This document shows positions 24,862 through 34,089 of a stretch of DNA of 64,000 nt, in pieces (the first letter of the stretch is position 1; every line of letters begins with the position of its first letter). Under the pieces are notes generated by a model. That model made no database searches and had not been told where the DNA came from. It was given only the letters and a program-made list of their open reading frames with translations. The DNA is taken from the NCBI GenBank assembly GCA_017416145.1, contig JAFQDD010000019.1:1-64000 (forward strand), in the 5' to 3' direction. The translations under genes were made by a program, and so were the position numbers. This DNA is from Spirochaetaceae bacterium. Its GTDB lineage: Bacteria; Spirochaetota; Spirochaetia; Treponematales; Treponemataceae.

Positions 24862-26955
24862 TTAAACTGTAAATTGGTCAATCCCATTTTCAATATTTTT
24901 GATTGAAGAACTCATGATATTTGAAATTGATGTTAGAGATTTTCCAGATTCAAAAATTTCATCAACATTTCTTTCTACATCTGCTATTCTCATATTGATA
25001 GTTTCTGTAGTTTCCTTTAATTGTTTAACATCATTCAAGATATTTTTGTTTTGACCAGTCATTTTTTGAGATTCGTTTTTAACGTCGTTGGCACTTTCTT
25101 TCATTGTGACTAGAGCTTCGCTAATCTGGGCTGAACCAACTTGTTGTTCTTCCATAGCACTCTTAATTTCTTGCATAAGTTGATTTGTGATTTTAATATC
25201 ATCAACTACAGACATAAAAGTTTCGCTTGAATCATTAGAAGCTGAAACAACATTTTCGATAGAATCTCTAATTGTATTTAACTGATTTCCAATATTTTTT
25301 GATTGTTCAGATGAGGTTTCAGATAATTTTCTGATTTCGTCTGCAACAACACTAAATCCTTTTCCAGCATCCCCTGCATGGGCAGCTTCGATGGCTGCAT
25401 TCATAGCTAGAAGATTTGTTTGTTCTGCGATTGCAGCGATAACTGCGTTGGCTTCTTGTAGCATTTGAGATTGGGCTTCGATTTCGGAAATCTTATCGCT
25501 AACATCTCGCTGTTTTTCAGAGCCATTTTGAGCCGTACTCAACAATAAATTAAACTTATCAGCCATTTTTTCAACAGAAAGGTTTACTGACTGAATATTT
25601 CCAATCATTTCTTCAACAGCCGCTGAGGCATTTGCTGTTCCAGTAACTTGGGCTGCAACTAGGGAGTCTAATGTGTTGATATTATTTGAAATTATATCAA
25701 CAGAATGTTCTGTGTTTTTTACGCAATTGTTTTGCATATTTAACTCAGAATTTACAGTTTTGATATTTTCTGCAATGCTTGATATTGAATCGTTTGTGGT
25801 TTGAGTTGCTGATTGCAAAGTTGTGTCTGCGGATACTAAATCATCTTTTGAAACCTTAACATCAGTAACAATAGAATGTAGCTTTCCTGTGAAATTGTTA
25901 AATCCATTTACAACTTCACCAATTTCATCTTTTGATTTAATATCAATTCTACTTGTTAAATCAGCATCTTCTGAAGCAATTTTTGTAATTGCATTTTTCA
26001 AAACTGTTAAAGGTTTTAGTGATTTTGAAACAATTAGTATACAGAACAAAATAGAAAGAACTGTGAAAATTGCAAAGAGAACTAGGATTTGTACTAATAA
26101 TTCGTTTAATCCACCCAAAAAATCAGATGCTGGAGCAGAACAAACAACAAACCAATCTGTATTTCCTCCAACTGGGTAATATGAAACTAGATATTCTTCT
26201 TTTGTGGTGGCATCTGTGTACATTACAGAGTTTGATTTTCCATCTTTTATTTCTTGGATAATTGGTTCCATTTCGGCTGGATATTCATCATATAAACATT
26301 TTGCTTCTTGGATATATGTAACATCAGAATGGGCAACGTAGTTTCCTGTTTTGCGGTTTATAACGTAAGGATGAGAACTTTCTCCCATTTTTACTTTTCC
26401 AACTGTATCACACAAGGATAAACTGTCGATAACTGCAACTACTACTGCAATTTGGTCACGCTTGTTTAATTTGTTCCAAACTGGCAAGGCATAAAATGTA
26501 GATATTTGACCATTTACGGCGGAGTAAGCTGGATCCAAAATCGACGGAACACCACCCAAGGCAATTTTTAAATATTCTCGAGTATGTAAGTCTTGATATT
26601 TTCCAGTGGTTGTCCAACCAATTCCCTTATCATCATAAATTGCCATTCCGATGTAAGAATCATCATCTGCGGTAACGGCATTTATCATATCCCATTTGAT
26701 TTTTAAATCCACTTCTAAATCTCTGATTTCTGGTAGATTTGCTAGGGTTTCTAGCATTTTGTACTCTTTGTCATTGATGTTGTGAATTTCCAAAGCCGTA
26801 GCTCTTGTGAATTCGTACTCTGTAGTTAATACGGACTCAACTAGTTGTTTTTTAGAATCTGTGTAAAAAAAGATTGCTAAAAATGAATTTGTAAAAATAA
26901 TTAAAATCAAAACTAAAATAATTAGTTTGTTTTTAAGCGAGAAACCTTTTCCCAT
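24862..26955 (-). CDS. Methyl-accepting chemotaxis protein with Cache sensor
   Basis: A 697-residue chemoreceptor. TM1 spans about 10-30, a periplasmic double-Cache domain about 35-280 ([20 protein letters not shown] and YALPVWN are typical dCache pieces), TM2 about 285-310, HAMP about 311-365, and the cytoplasmic helical hairpin to the end. The tip that contacts CheA/CheW reads [20 protein letters not shown] in the usual form. Double-Cache domains normally bind small carboxylates, amino acids or purines. The start follows AGAGG. It neighbours the galactanase gene on the same strand. Confidence 0.95.
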   Translation of the reverse strand: MGKGFSLKNKLIILVLILIIFTNSFLAIFFYTDSKKQLVESVLTTEYEFTRATALEIHNINDKEYKMLETLANLPEIRDLEVDLKIKWDMINAVTADDDSYIGMAIYDDKGIGWTTTGKYQDLHTREYLKIALGGVPSILDPAYSAVNGQISTFYALPVWNKLNKRDQIAVVVAVIDSLSLCDTVGKVKMGESSHPYVINRKTGNYVAHSDVTYIQEAKCLYDEYPAEMEPIIQEIKDGKSNSVMYTDATTKEEYLVSYYPVGGNTDWFVVCSAPASDFLGGLNELLVQILVLFAIFTVLSILFCILIVSKSLKPLTVLKNAITKIASEDADLTSRIDIKSKDEIGEVVNGFNNFTGKLHSIVTDVKVSKDDLVSADTTLQSATQTTNDSISSIAENIKTVNSELNMQNNCVKNTEHSVDIISNNINTLDSLVAAQVTGTANASAAVEEMIGNIQSVNLSVEKMADKFNLLLSTAQNGSEKQRDVSDKISEIEAQSQMLQEANAVIAAIAEQTNLLAMNAAIEAAHAGDAGKGFSVVADEIRKLSETSSEQSKNIGNQLNTIRDSIENVVSASNDSSETFMSVVDDIKITNQLMQEIKSAMEEQQVGSAQISEALVTMKESANDVKNESQKMTGQNKNILNDVKQLKETTETINMRIADVERNVDEIFESGKSLTSISNIMSSSIKNIENGIDQFTV

Positions 26956-27083
26956 TTTGTAAACCTCTTAGATGAAAAAAATGATGTACTTTCCATTATG
27001 ACGCAAAAAATGGCAAAATTCAAATCTTTTTTCTAAACAAAAAAATGTATCTTAATTAGAATAAAATTTTTCGAATTAGAAAA

Positions 27084-28373
27084 TTATTTTGTGCCGTATT
27101 TTAGCCACTTAAATGTGTTTAAAGATTCCAGTGGATAGCCCTCAAAGTCAAATAGGGCTTGATTATCCCAAGAACAGCCACCGTAATATAATCCTGCGTC
27201 CTCTGGGTCGTAATCCGAAGCATAACTTGAAGCCCAGCCGCTTCCGTATTTTTCCCAGATTGGAGCATTGTTGGTTGTAGCTTTGCCAACTGGAATCCAA
27301 GTTCCCTCCCAATAGAAAACTCCCAAAGCTCCAGCTTCATTTGCAGCGGCACAAACGTCTCTGATAATAGTTGCTTGTCCTTGTATCGAAGCTGGATATC
27401 CTTTTACTAAGTCGGTTGTGCCTTTTATACTGTTTCCAGCCCCGTCCCCATCTTTTGATGTGTAGCAGTAAGAAGTTTCTGCAATAACAACATCTTTTCC
27501 AAAGTCTTCTTTCAGGCTTTTTACTACTGAAATCATATTTTCCATTGTTCCGTGCCAAAATGGATAATAGGAAATTGCAAAAATGTCATAATCTATGTTG
27601 AATTTTTCCAATTGTGAAGCATACTTTGACATTGAACCTTTTCGCTCGATATTTGTGTAATGTACAGCAATTTTTATTTCTTTGTGGTATTTTTTTGATA
27701 CTTCTCTAACGGCTTCGCTTCCCGATGATAAAAGACTTGCAACATTTTTGAAAAGGGTTTCGCCACTCATACCGTTGTTGATTTCGTTTCCAATCTGTAC
27801 CATTGAAACATCAACTCCAGCTTTTAACAAAGATTCTAAACTTTCCTTTGTGAATTGATATAATGCTTTAGATTTTTCTTCTATATTCATTCCTTCCCAA
27901 GCCTTTGGAGAATGTTGGCGTTTGGGATCAGCCCAAAAATCTGAATAATGAAAATCAACGCAAACTTTCATTCCGTATTTTGTAGCACGTTTTCCAAGTT
28001 CAATGGTTGTTTCTAAATCATTGTTTCCACCGCCGTAACCCATACCATTTTCGTCATAAGGGTCGTTCCAAAATCGTAAGCGAATATAGTTTACTCCAGC
28101 TTCTGTCAAGGTCATAAAAACATCTTGAACTTCACCATTGAAATTGTAGTAAGTTACACCACTTTTTTCTTCAACTAATACAGAAGATGCATCCATTCCT
28201 CTGATAAAATCATCTTGGAGATTTGGGATTGCTTCAATTTTGATATTTGATTTTTCTGCTTCTTTTGGTAATGTTGGATTTATTGTCTTTTCAACTGGCT
28301 TAAATGTTTTGCAACAACCAATTATAGAACAAATAAAGAATATTCCAAGTATAAAACAAACTGATTTTTTCAT
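27084..28373 (-). CDS. GH53 endo-beta-1,4-galactanase, lipoprotein
   Basis: A 429-residue predicted lipoprotein (lipobox IIGC at about residues 17-20 of a clear signal peptide) carrying a glycoside hydrolase family 53 barrel. Signature pieces: GVNYIRLRFWNDPYDENG, VCVDFHYSDFWADP, VQIGNEINNG with the acid/base Glu, and VIAETSYCYT with the nucleophile Glu. GH53 enzymes cut beta-1,4-galactan side chains of pectin, fitting a plant-fibre-rich gut. No transporter or other polysaccharide gene is adjacent, so it does not sit in a visible utilisation locus. Confidence 0.95.
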   Translation of the reverse strand: MKKSVCFILGIFFICSIIGCCKTFKPVEKTINPTLPKEAEKSNIKIEAIPNLQDDFIRGMDASSVLVEEKSGVTYYNFNGEVQDVFMTLTEAGVNYIRLRFWNDPYDENGMGYGGGNNDLETTIELGKRATKYGMKVCVDFHYSDFWADPKRQHSPKAWEGMNIEEKSKALYQFTKESLESLLKAGVDVSMVQIGNEINNGMSGETLFKNVASLLSSGSEAVREVSKKYHKEIKIAVHYTNIERKGSMSKYASQLEKFNIDYDIFAISYYPFWHGTMENMISVVKSLKEDFGKDVVIAETSYCYTSKDGDGAGNSIKGTTDLVKGYPASIQGQATIIRDVCAAANEAGALGVFYWEGTWIPVGKATTNNAPIWEKYGSGWASSYASDYDPEDAGLYYGGCSWDNQALFDFEGYPLESLNTFKWLKYGTK

Positions 28374-28488
28374 AGTTTCCTCTTATTTTTTTGTTATATG
28401 AATAATATTACAATTAGTGTACAATAAATGTTGTTTTTTTGATATAAAAAAATAAGAAAAAAAATTATAAAAAAATGTTAAGTTTCTA

Positions 28489-28517
28489 TTGACAGAAACA
28501 TTTGTCTGATGTATATT
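28489..28517 (+). promoter_or_regulatory. Consensus promoter for the trpB leader transcript
   Basis: TTGACA (28489-28494), 17-nt spacer, TATATT (28512-28517). Transcription would begin near 28524, giving a leader of about 395 nt before trpB. Confidence 0.75.
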
Positions 28518-28523
28518 CTAATT

Positions 28524-28919
28524 ATGATGTTTCTTTTTATAGAAACATTGTGTTGTAAATAGGTTTTGCGCCAAGGATTGTAAGGGCAGCGACGGTAGGA
28601 GCTGTTCTTGTTTGGTGAGGTTGGTGAGCGTAGTCGAACCAAAACGAGCCAAACAAGAATGAAGCCGCGGTAGACGGCGTAACCCTGAAAAGCCTGGTCA
28701 GAATAAAGGTTTCCTTTATTCTGAGGCGCCCATAAAAAACAAAAAAAAGGAGGAAAAGATAAACATTTCTACTAAAATATCGTAGAAGTGTTTATCTCTA
28801 AAGTTTGCGTTGCAAACTTTTCTATAAAAATGCTGTTTCTCACATGCGTTGCGAAACAGCCTAAAAAGTCAAATCGAAAATTGAAATTTTCTCATTGACT
28901 TTTTATGGAGGTAATTACA
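28524..28919 (+). promoter_or_regulatory. Long hairpin-rich leader of trpB
   Basis: The leader contains seven stem-loops in series: 28527-28548 (8 bp), 28605-28659 (11 bp, inside the structured repeat), 28699-28723 (11 bp perfect, CAGAATAAAGG/CCTTTATTCTG), 28758-28796 (15 pairs, one G-U), 28800-28820 (9 bp perfect), 28832-28860 (8 bp) and 28863-28904 (10 bp, with an inner 7-bp palindrome). A consensus AAGGAGG at 28747-28753 has no ATG behind it. The true trpB ribosome-binding site GGAGG lies 3' of the last hairpin. I see no T-box motif and no run of Trp codons. Regulation is likely; the mechanism is not readable. Confidence 0.6.
28567..28700 (+). repeat. Structured intergenic repeat, copy 2 (fullest)
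   Basis: The 5' core GCGCCAAGGATTGTAAGG, then GCAGCGACGGTAGGAGC, is followed by a long hairpin (TTCTTGTTTGG with CCAAACAAGAA, 28605-28615/28649-28659) whose loop holds GGTTGGTGAGCGTAGTCGAA, and by GAATGAAGCCGCGG and CCCTGAAAAGCCTGG. The same words in the same order occur at 20209-20310, and the 5' core again at 23616-23662. Its GC content is far above its surroundings. Confidence 0.6.
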
Positions 28920-30128
28920 ATGGAATATTTAAAGCAATATCCTAACAAGGAAGGTTATTTTGGAGAATTTGGTGGGTCTTTTGTGCCAGAGGTTCTTCAA
29001 AAAGAAATGGATAAAATTACAAAGGCTTATTACACAATTAGTAAGTCTCACGATTTTATAAATGAGTTACGTAGTATCAGAAAGCATTTTCAGGGTCGAC
29101 CAACTCCGGTTTATTATTGTCGTCGGTTGTCTGAAAAATGTGGTGGTCGCATTTACTTAAAACGTGAAGATTTGAATCATACTGGGGCTCACAAGTTAAA
29201 TCACTGTATGGGTGAGGCTTTACTTGCAAAATACATGGGCAAGAAAAAGGTAATTGCAGAAACTGGTGCTGGTCAACACGGGGTAGCTTTGGCAACTGCG
29301 GCTGCTTATTTTGGGCTTGAATGTGAAATCCACATGGGAGAAGTTGATATTGCAAAGGAACATCCAAATGTTGTGCGTATGCAACTTCTTGGGGCAAAGG
29401 TTGTGCCTGTTACTCATGGGCTAAAAACTTTGAAGGAAGCTGTGGACTCTGCCTTTGAAGCATATTTAAAAGATCCTGAAAACAGCATTTACTGTATTGG
29501 CTCTGTTGTAGGCCCTCATCCTTTCCCAATGTTGGTGCGAGATTTTCAGCATGTTATTGGCGTAGAAGCTCGTGAACAATTCTTAGAGATGACAGGGGAA
29601 CTTCCTGATGAAGTTTGTGCTTGTGTTGGTGGTGGTTCTAATGCTATGGGAATGTTTAGTGGATTTTTAGATGATGACGGTGTTCGCTTAACTGGTGTTG
29701 AACCTTCTGGTCGCTCTTTGAAAATGGGTGACCACGCTGCAAGTCTTTCTTACGGAACTCCTGGAATTTTACACGGATTTAAAACATATTTGCTACAAAA
29801 CGAAAAGGGTGAACCAGCCCCTGTTTATTCAATTTCTAGTGGATTAGATTATCCTGGAAGTGGCCCAGAACACTGTATGCTAAAGGATATGGGACGTATT
29901 CAATACACTGTTGCAAGTGACGCTGAATGTCTTGAGGCTTTCTACACACTTTGCCGTTTAGAAGGAATTATTCCTGCTCTAGAAAGTGCTCACGCTGTGG
30001 CTTACGCTATGAAGGCTGCTCAAGAAAGACCTGAAAAGTCGATTTTGGTTTGTTTGTCTGGCCGCGGTGATAAGGATATCGACTTTATCGTAGAAAACTA
30101 CGGAACTGGGGAAGAATATTTGAAGTAG
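28920..30128 (+). CDS. trpB: Tryptophan synthase beta chain
   Basis: A 402-residue PLP enzyme joining indole and serine to tryptophan. [18 protein letters not shown] contains the PLP lysine (HK), [11 protein letters not shown] the catalytic Glu loop, [12 protein letters not shown] the phosphate cup, and [14 protein letters not shown] the C-terminal element. The start at 28920 follows TGGAGG by 8 nt; an upstream in-frame ATG (28905) overlaps the end of a leader hairpin. No trpA or other trp gene is adjacent, so it may use indole from neighbours. NHCMGE in place of the usual NNALGQ after the PLP lysine is unusual. Confidence 0.95.
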   Translation: MEYLKQYPNKEGYFGEFGGSFVPEVLQKEMDKITKAYYTISKSHDFINELRSIRKHFQGRPTPVYYCRRLSEKCGGRIYLKREDLNHTGAHKLNHCMGEALLAKYMGKKKVIAETGAGQHGVALATAAAYFGLECEIHMGEVDIAKEHPNVVRMQLLGAKVVPVTHGLKTLKEAVDSAFEAYLKDPENSIYCIGSVVGPHPFPMLVRDFQHVIGVEAREQFLEMTGELPDEVCACVGGGSNAMGMFSGFLDDDGVRLTGVEPSGRSLKMGDHAASLSYGTPGILHGFKTYLLQNEKGEPAPVYSISSGLDYPGSGPEHCMLKDMGRIQYTVASDAECLEAFYTLCRLEGIIPALESAHAVAYAMKAAQERPEKSILVCLSGRGDKDIDFIVENYGTGEEYLK

Positions 30129-30220
30129 TTTCGACTTAACAGAGTTATCGGGTTTCCTTGGCTACCGAGTGGTGTTAGGTCGAAAAAGCGGGTTAGTGTT
30201 TTGGCTAACTCGCTTTTTTT
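30129..30220 (+). terminator. Hairpin plus Rho-independent terminator after trpB
   Basis: A long stem (TTTCGACTTAACA 30129-30141 with TGTTAGGTCGAAA 30173-30185, one mismatch) is followed directly by a second stem (AAAGCGGGTTAG 30185-30196 with CTAACTCGCTTT 30205-30216) ending in eight T residues. The second is a textbook terminator separating trpB from the flagellar operon. Confidence 0.85.
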
Positions 30221-30260
30221 TGTTTATTTTGCATATAACTTGAATATGATAAGAAAAATA

Positions 30261-30290
30261 TTGACAGTAAATCCTTTTCAACAGTAAAAT
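30261..30290 (+). promoter_or_regulatory. Promoter of the flagellar operon
   Basis: TTGACA (30261-30266) and TAAAAT (30285-30290), 18 nt apart, resemble a vegetative promoter; a second TATAAT is at 30298-30303. No sigma-28 type motif (TAAA-GCCGATAA) is seen. Confidence 0.55.
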
Positions 30291-30338
30291 TGTATGATAT
30301 AATTACTGAAATTGTTTATTCGTTCACGGGAGGGCTTA

Positions 30339-32051
30339 ATGAACGAATGGTTTAAAAAACTGTTTTCTCAAATAAAAGAATTATGGGCAAAGTGGTCTTT
30401 AGTCCAAAAAATAATCTTAATCGGTATTGTTGTGGTGGTTATTGGGGTTTTGATTTTCGTTTCCCGATTTTCTGCAACACCAACAACTGTACCAATTTTT
30501 AGTGCACCGATTACAGATGAAGCAACTCGTAATGATATTATCTATTTTCTTGATACACAAGGAATTGAAACGACTGTTAGTTCTACGGGGCTGATTTCTG
30601 TAAAAGACAAAGCTACTGCAAAAAATGCTCAGAGTCTTCTCATCACCAATGACAAAATGCCATCTTCTGTAGATCCTTGGGAAGTGTTTGATGTTGAACG
30701 CTGGACAATTACAGATATGGAGCGGGATGTAAACTTACAGAGAGCTTTAACTGAGCAAGTTCGTCAACATCTTATTTCTCTAGATGATATTGATAATGCT
30801 GATGTTATTATTACTTTTCCTGAAAAAACTCTATTTGCTTCAGATCAAAATCAAGTAAAAGCTAGTGTTTCTATTTACGCAAAACCAGGAAGTGATATCA
30901 CCACAAATAAAAAGAAGATTCAAGGAATCGAAAAACTTTTGGTATTTGCTGTAGACGGTTTAACATCAGACAATATTACAATTTTAGATGCCACAACTTC
31001 TCTTCAAATAAATGATTTTGAGGGAATGGCAGAAATTGATCGTGTTAATATTGTCGAAAAACAACAAAAATCAATTGCAAAATTAGAAGCAGAGTACAAA
31101 TCTAAGATTCTTCCTCAATTACAATTGATTTTTGGTGAAGACCAAGTTCGAGATTTAAATATTAAAATTGATATGGATTATTCTTCAAAAGTTGTTGATT
31201 CTGTGGTTTATTCTCCTATCGAAATCAAGGCTGATAACAAAGATACTCCTTATGATGACTCTGAATATATAAATCAATTACCACTTTCTGTTGAAACTGT
31301 AGAAAAAACAAGCAAGGGAACTGCTTACAATCCAGAAGGTCCTGCTGGAACAGAAGGTCAAACTTCACCTGTTTATTCTGATATGTCAAATCTTTACACA
31401 CTAACAGACGAAAAAGGTGAAAAAGTAAACTATGTTCAAAATACCAGCCAAATATCAGAAATAAAAGAACCAACTATTGATAGGGTTACTGTTGCGGTAA
31501 ATATTGACGGTACTTGGCGATTAAAGGTGGATGAAGAAGGAAATTACATTTTCTTAGACAAAGAAGGCCATCGAGAATGGGAATATATTCCTGTTTCAGA
31601 AGCAGACTTGCAACAAGCTACCGATATTGTAAAAGATGCAATCGGATTTAATGATGCTAGAGGGGATTCTGTAACAGTTAGAAATATTAGAATCAACCGT
31701 GATGCAGAACACGATGCCATAGATGCTGAATATGCAAGAAAACAACAAACGCAAAAAACAATTTTGTATGTTGGTGTTGGAATAATTGCCGTACTATTAG
31801 CATTTATCATATTTAGATTTATAAATCGTCAGATTGAAAAGAAACGTAAAGAACGTGAAGAAGAACTATTACGTCGTCAGCAGATGGAACACGATAGAAT
31901 CTTGCTTGATGCAGAACAAGCTAGTATGGTTGCTACCTTGTCTGTAGAAGAAAGAGAACGTGCTGAACTACAAGAACATGCTGTTGCAATGGCAAGAGAA
32001 CATCCAGAGGATGTGGCTATGCTTATTCGCACATGGTTAATGGAGGAATAA
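30339..32051 (+). CDS. fliF: Flagellar MS-ring protein FliF
   Basis: A 570-residue inner-membrane ring protein. TM1 is at about 20-42 (IILIGIVVVVIGVLIFV), the ring-building domains RBM1-RBM3 follow, and TM2 lies near 475-495 (ILYVGVGIIAVLLAFIIF). The charged C-terminal tail that contacts FliG ends AMLIRTWLMEE. The start at 30339 follows GGGAGG at 5 nt; an earlier frame from 30312 lacks a ribosome-binding site. First gene of fliF-G-H-I-J. Part of the periplasmic flagellar motor. Confidence 0.96.
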   Translation: MNEWFKKLFSQIKELWAKWSLVQKIILIGIVVVVIGVLIFVSRFSATPTTVPIFSAPITDEATRNDIIYFLDTQGIETTVSSTGLISVKDKATAKNAQSLLITNDKMPSSVDPWEVFDVERWTITDMERDVNLQRALTEQVRQHLISLDDIDNADVIITFPEKTLFASDQNQVKASVSIYAKPGSDITTNKKKIQGIEKLLVFAVDGLTSDNITILDATTSLQINDFEGMAEIDRVNIVEKQQKSIAKLEAEYKSKILPQLQLIFGEDQVRDLNIKIDMDYSSKVVDSVVYSPIEIKADNKDTPYDDSEYINQLPLSVETVEKTSKGTAYNPEGPAGTEGQTSPVYSDMSNLYTLTDEKGEKVNYVQNTSQISEIKEPTIDRVTVAVNIDGTWRLKVDEEGNYIFLDKEGHREWEYIPVSEADLQQATDIVKDAIGFNDARGDSVTVRNIRINRDAEHDAIDAEYARKQQTQKTILYVGVGIIAVLLAFIIFRFINRQIEKKRKEREEELLRRQQMEHDRILLDAEQASMVATLSVEERERAELQEHAVAMAREHPEDVAMLIRTWLMEE

Positions 32052-32052
32052 A

Positions 32053-33129
32053 ATGGCAGAAACAGCAAAACCAAAAACTCAACCTAAACCTGTTCCAAAA
32101 CCAGCTTCTTCAAAACGTCCTAAAGATTACCGTAATCTAACAGGACGACAAAAGGCTGCAATCTTTTTAGTTTCTCTTGGTTCTGAGATATCATCAGAGA
32201 TTTTTAAACATTTACGTGATGATGAAGTAGAAACTTTGACTTTTGAAATTGCTCGATTGGAAACTGTTGATGCAGATTTCAAAGATCAGGTTTTGCGTGA
32301 ATTCCAAGATTTGATGAAGGCTCAAAACTTCATTACTTCTGGTGGTATAGATTTCGCTCGTGAATTGTTGGAGAAATCTGTTGGTTCACAAAAAGCTATT
32401 GATATTATTAACCGTTTAACAAGTTCTTTGCAGGTTCGTCCTTTTGACTTTATCCGAAGAACAGACCCATCTCACTTGTTAAACTTTATTCAACAAGAGC
32501 ACCCTCAAACAATTGCTTTGATTTTGGCTTATCTTGAACCAAATAAGGCTTCTTATATTTTGCAAGAACTTAACGAAGATATCCAAAGTGATGTTGCACG
32601 TCGTATTGCAACTATGGACAGAACATCTCCGGAAGTATTGCGTGAAGTTGAGCGTGTTCTTGAAAAGAAACTTTCAACTCTATCTAGTGAAGACTACACA
32701 ACAGCTGGTGGTGTTGAATCAATTGTTGAAATTCTTAACCTTGTTGACCGTTCTTCTGAAAAATCTATTATCGAATCTTTGGAAGAAGAAGATCCAGACT
32801 TGGCAGAAGAAATCAAAAAACGTATGTTCGTTTTCGAAGATATTGTTATGCTGGACGACCGTGCTATCCAAAAAGTTATGCGTGAAGTTGATATGCAAGA
32901 ACTTGCAAAAGCTCTAAAATCTGTTGATGCCGAAGTTCAAGACAAAATCTTTAGAAATATGTCAAAACGTGCAGCAAGTATGCTTAGAGAAGATATGGAA
33001 TTTATGGGTCCTGTGCGTCTTAAAGATGTTGAAGAAGGACAACAAAAAATCGTATCAATTATTCGTCGTCTAGAAGATTCTGGTGAAATTGTTATCGCTC
33101 GTTCTGGCGAAGACGAACTTGTTGTATAA
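32053..33129 (+). CDS. fliG: Flagellar motor switch protein FliG
   Basis: A 358-residue rotor protein, 1 nt after fliF. A Lys/Pro/Thr-rich extra N terminus of about 25 residues precedes the FliF-binding domain (LTGRQKAAIFLVSLG). The middle domain carries EHPQTIALILAYLEP (the EHPQ motif), and the C-terminal domain has the torque helix MLDDRAIQKVMREVDM with charged residues. Spirochaetes usually carry two fliG genes; this one lies in the fliF-J operon and looks like the full-length, functional type. Confidence 0.96.
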   Translation: MAETAKPKTQPKPVPKPASSKRPKDYRNLTGRQKAAIFLVSLGSEISSEIFKHLRDDEVETLTFEIARLETVDADFKDQVLREFQDLMKAQNFITSGGIDFARELLEKSVGSQKAIDIINRLTSSLQVRPFDFIRRTDPSHLLNFIQQEHPQTIALILAYLEPNKASYILQELNEDIQSDVARRIATMDRTSPEVLREVERVLEKKLSTLSSEDYTTAGGVESIVEILNLVDRSSEKSIIESLEEEDPDLAEEIKKRMFVFEDIVMLDDRAIQKVMREVDMQELAKALKSVDAEVQDKIFRNMSKRAASMLREDMEFMGPVRLKDVEEGQQKIVSIIRRLEDSGEIVIARSGEDELVV

Positions 33130-33156
33130 TATAAATAAGTTGATTTAGAGGCAAAA

Positions 33157-34080
33157 ATGGCTAAAAATGTTTTTCGTCCTGGTGAAATAAAACCTGTAGA
33201 AGATACAGTTTTCCTAAAACTTTCTCATAATTATGCTCCTCCTGTAGAAGAAGAGGTTGTGGAAGAAGTTCCAGAATATACTGGACCTACGGCTGATGAT
33301 TTGCGAAGGGAAGCAGAGCAGTTCAAAAAAGAATGGGAAGTTGAAAAACAACAACTTTTAGCCAAAGCCCAAGCAGAAGCTGAGCAAATTATCCATAATG
33401 CAGAAAATGCTGCTTTTGAGGAAATTAAGCGAAAAACAGACCAAGCTGCCATTATCAAAACAGAGGCAGAAACAAAAGCCCAAGAAATAATTAGAGAAGC
33501 AGAAGCAAAGGCTCGAGAAATTGTAGCCCAAGGTGAAGTTGAAAAGCAAAAAACTGTGGGAACTGCTTACAAAGAAGGCTTTGATAAAGGAAGTGAAGAC
33601 GGATATAAAGAAGGTCAAATGGAAGTAAACCGTTTGATTGAACGTCTTCACGTAATTTTAGAAAAAACCTTGGATAAAAGACAAGAAATCCTTGACGAAA
33701 CCGAGCAACAGATTGTGGAACTTGTTCTTTTAATTGCTCGAAAGGTTGTAAAAGTTATTTCAGAAACTCAGCGAAATGTGGTTATGCAAAATATTTTGCA
33801 ATCTTTGCGTCGTGTAAAAGGGCGAGGGGATGTTACAATTCGTGTAAATTTGGCTGATGTTCAACTTACTTCAGAGCATACAAAAGATTTTATGGAAGCT
33901 GTAGAAAGTATCAAAAATATTACAGTGGCAGAAGATTCTTCTGTGGAAAAAGGCGGCTGTATTGTTGAAACAGATTTTGGTGCTATTGATGCTCGTATTT
34001 CTAGTCAATTAAACGAATTAGAACAAAAAATCTTAGAAATTTCTCCTATCAAGACAGTTACAAAAACGATTGCAGATTAA
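33157..34080 (+). CDS. fliH: Flagellar assembly protein FliH
   Basis: A 307-residue negative regulator and partner of the export ATPase FliI. The N-terminal 45 residues (NVFRPGEIKPVED) are conserved among spirochaetes; the centre (about 45-150) is a long Ala/Glu/Lys coiled coil; the C-terminal domain begins LVLLIARKVVKVISETQ, the FliH/HrpE-like core. The gene lies between fliG and fliI in the standard order. Confidence 0.93.
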   Translation: MAKNVFRPGEIKPVEDTVFLKLSHNYAPPVEEEVVEEVPEYTGPTADDLRREAEQFKKEWEVEKQQLLAKAQAEAEQIIHNAENAAFEEIKRKTDQAAIIKTEAETKAQEIIREAEAKAREIVAQGEVEKQKTVGTAYKEGFDKGSEDGYKEGQMEVNRLIERLHVILEKTLDKRQEILDETEQQIVELVLLIARKVVKVISETQRNVVMQNILQSLRRVKGRGDVTIRVNLADVQLTSEHTKDFMEAVESIKNITVAEDSSVEKGGCIVETDFGAIDARISSQLNELEQKILEISPIKTVTKTIAD

Positions 34081-34089
34081 GGTTTGTCT

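Noticed and set aside
28616-28648. tRNA-like segment (GTAGTCGAACC resembles a T-arm)
   Set aside because: No acceptor stem, D-arm or anticodon arm fits; the word matches a common palindromic intergenic sequence inside the structured repeat.
28524-28919. T-box riboswitch controlling trpB
   Set aside because: The conserved T-box sequence (AGGGTGGNACCGCG) and a specifier loop are absent.
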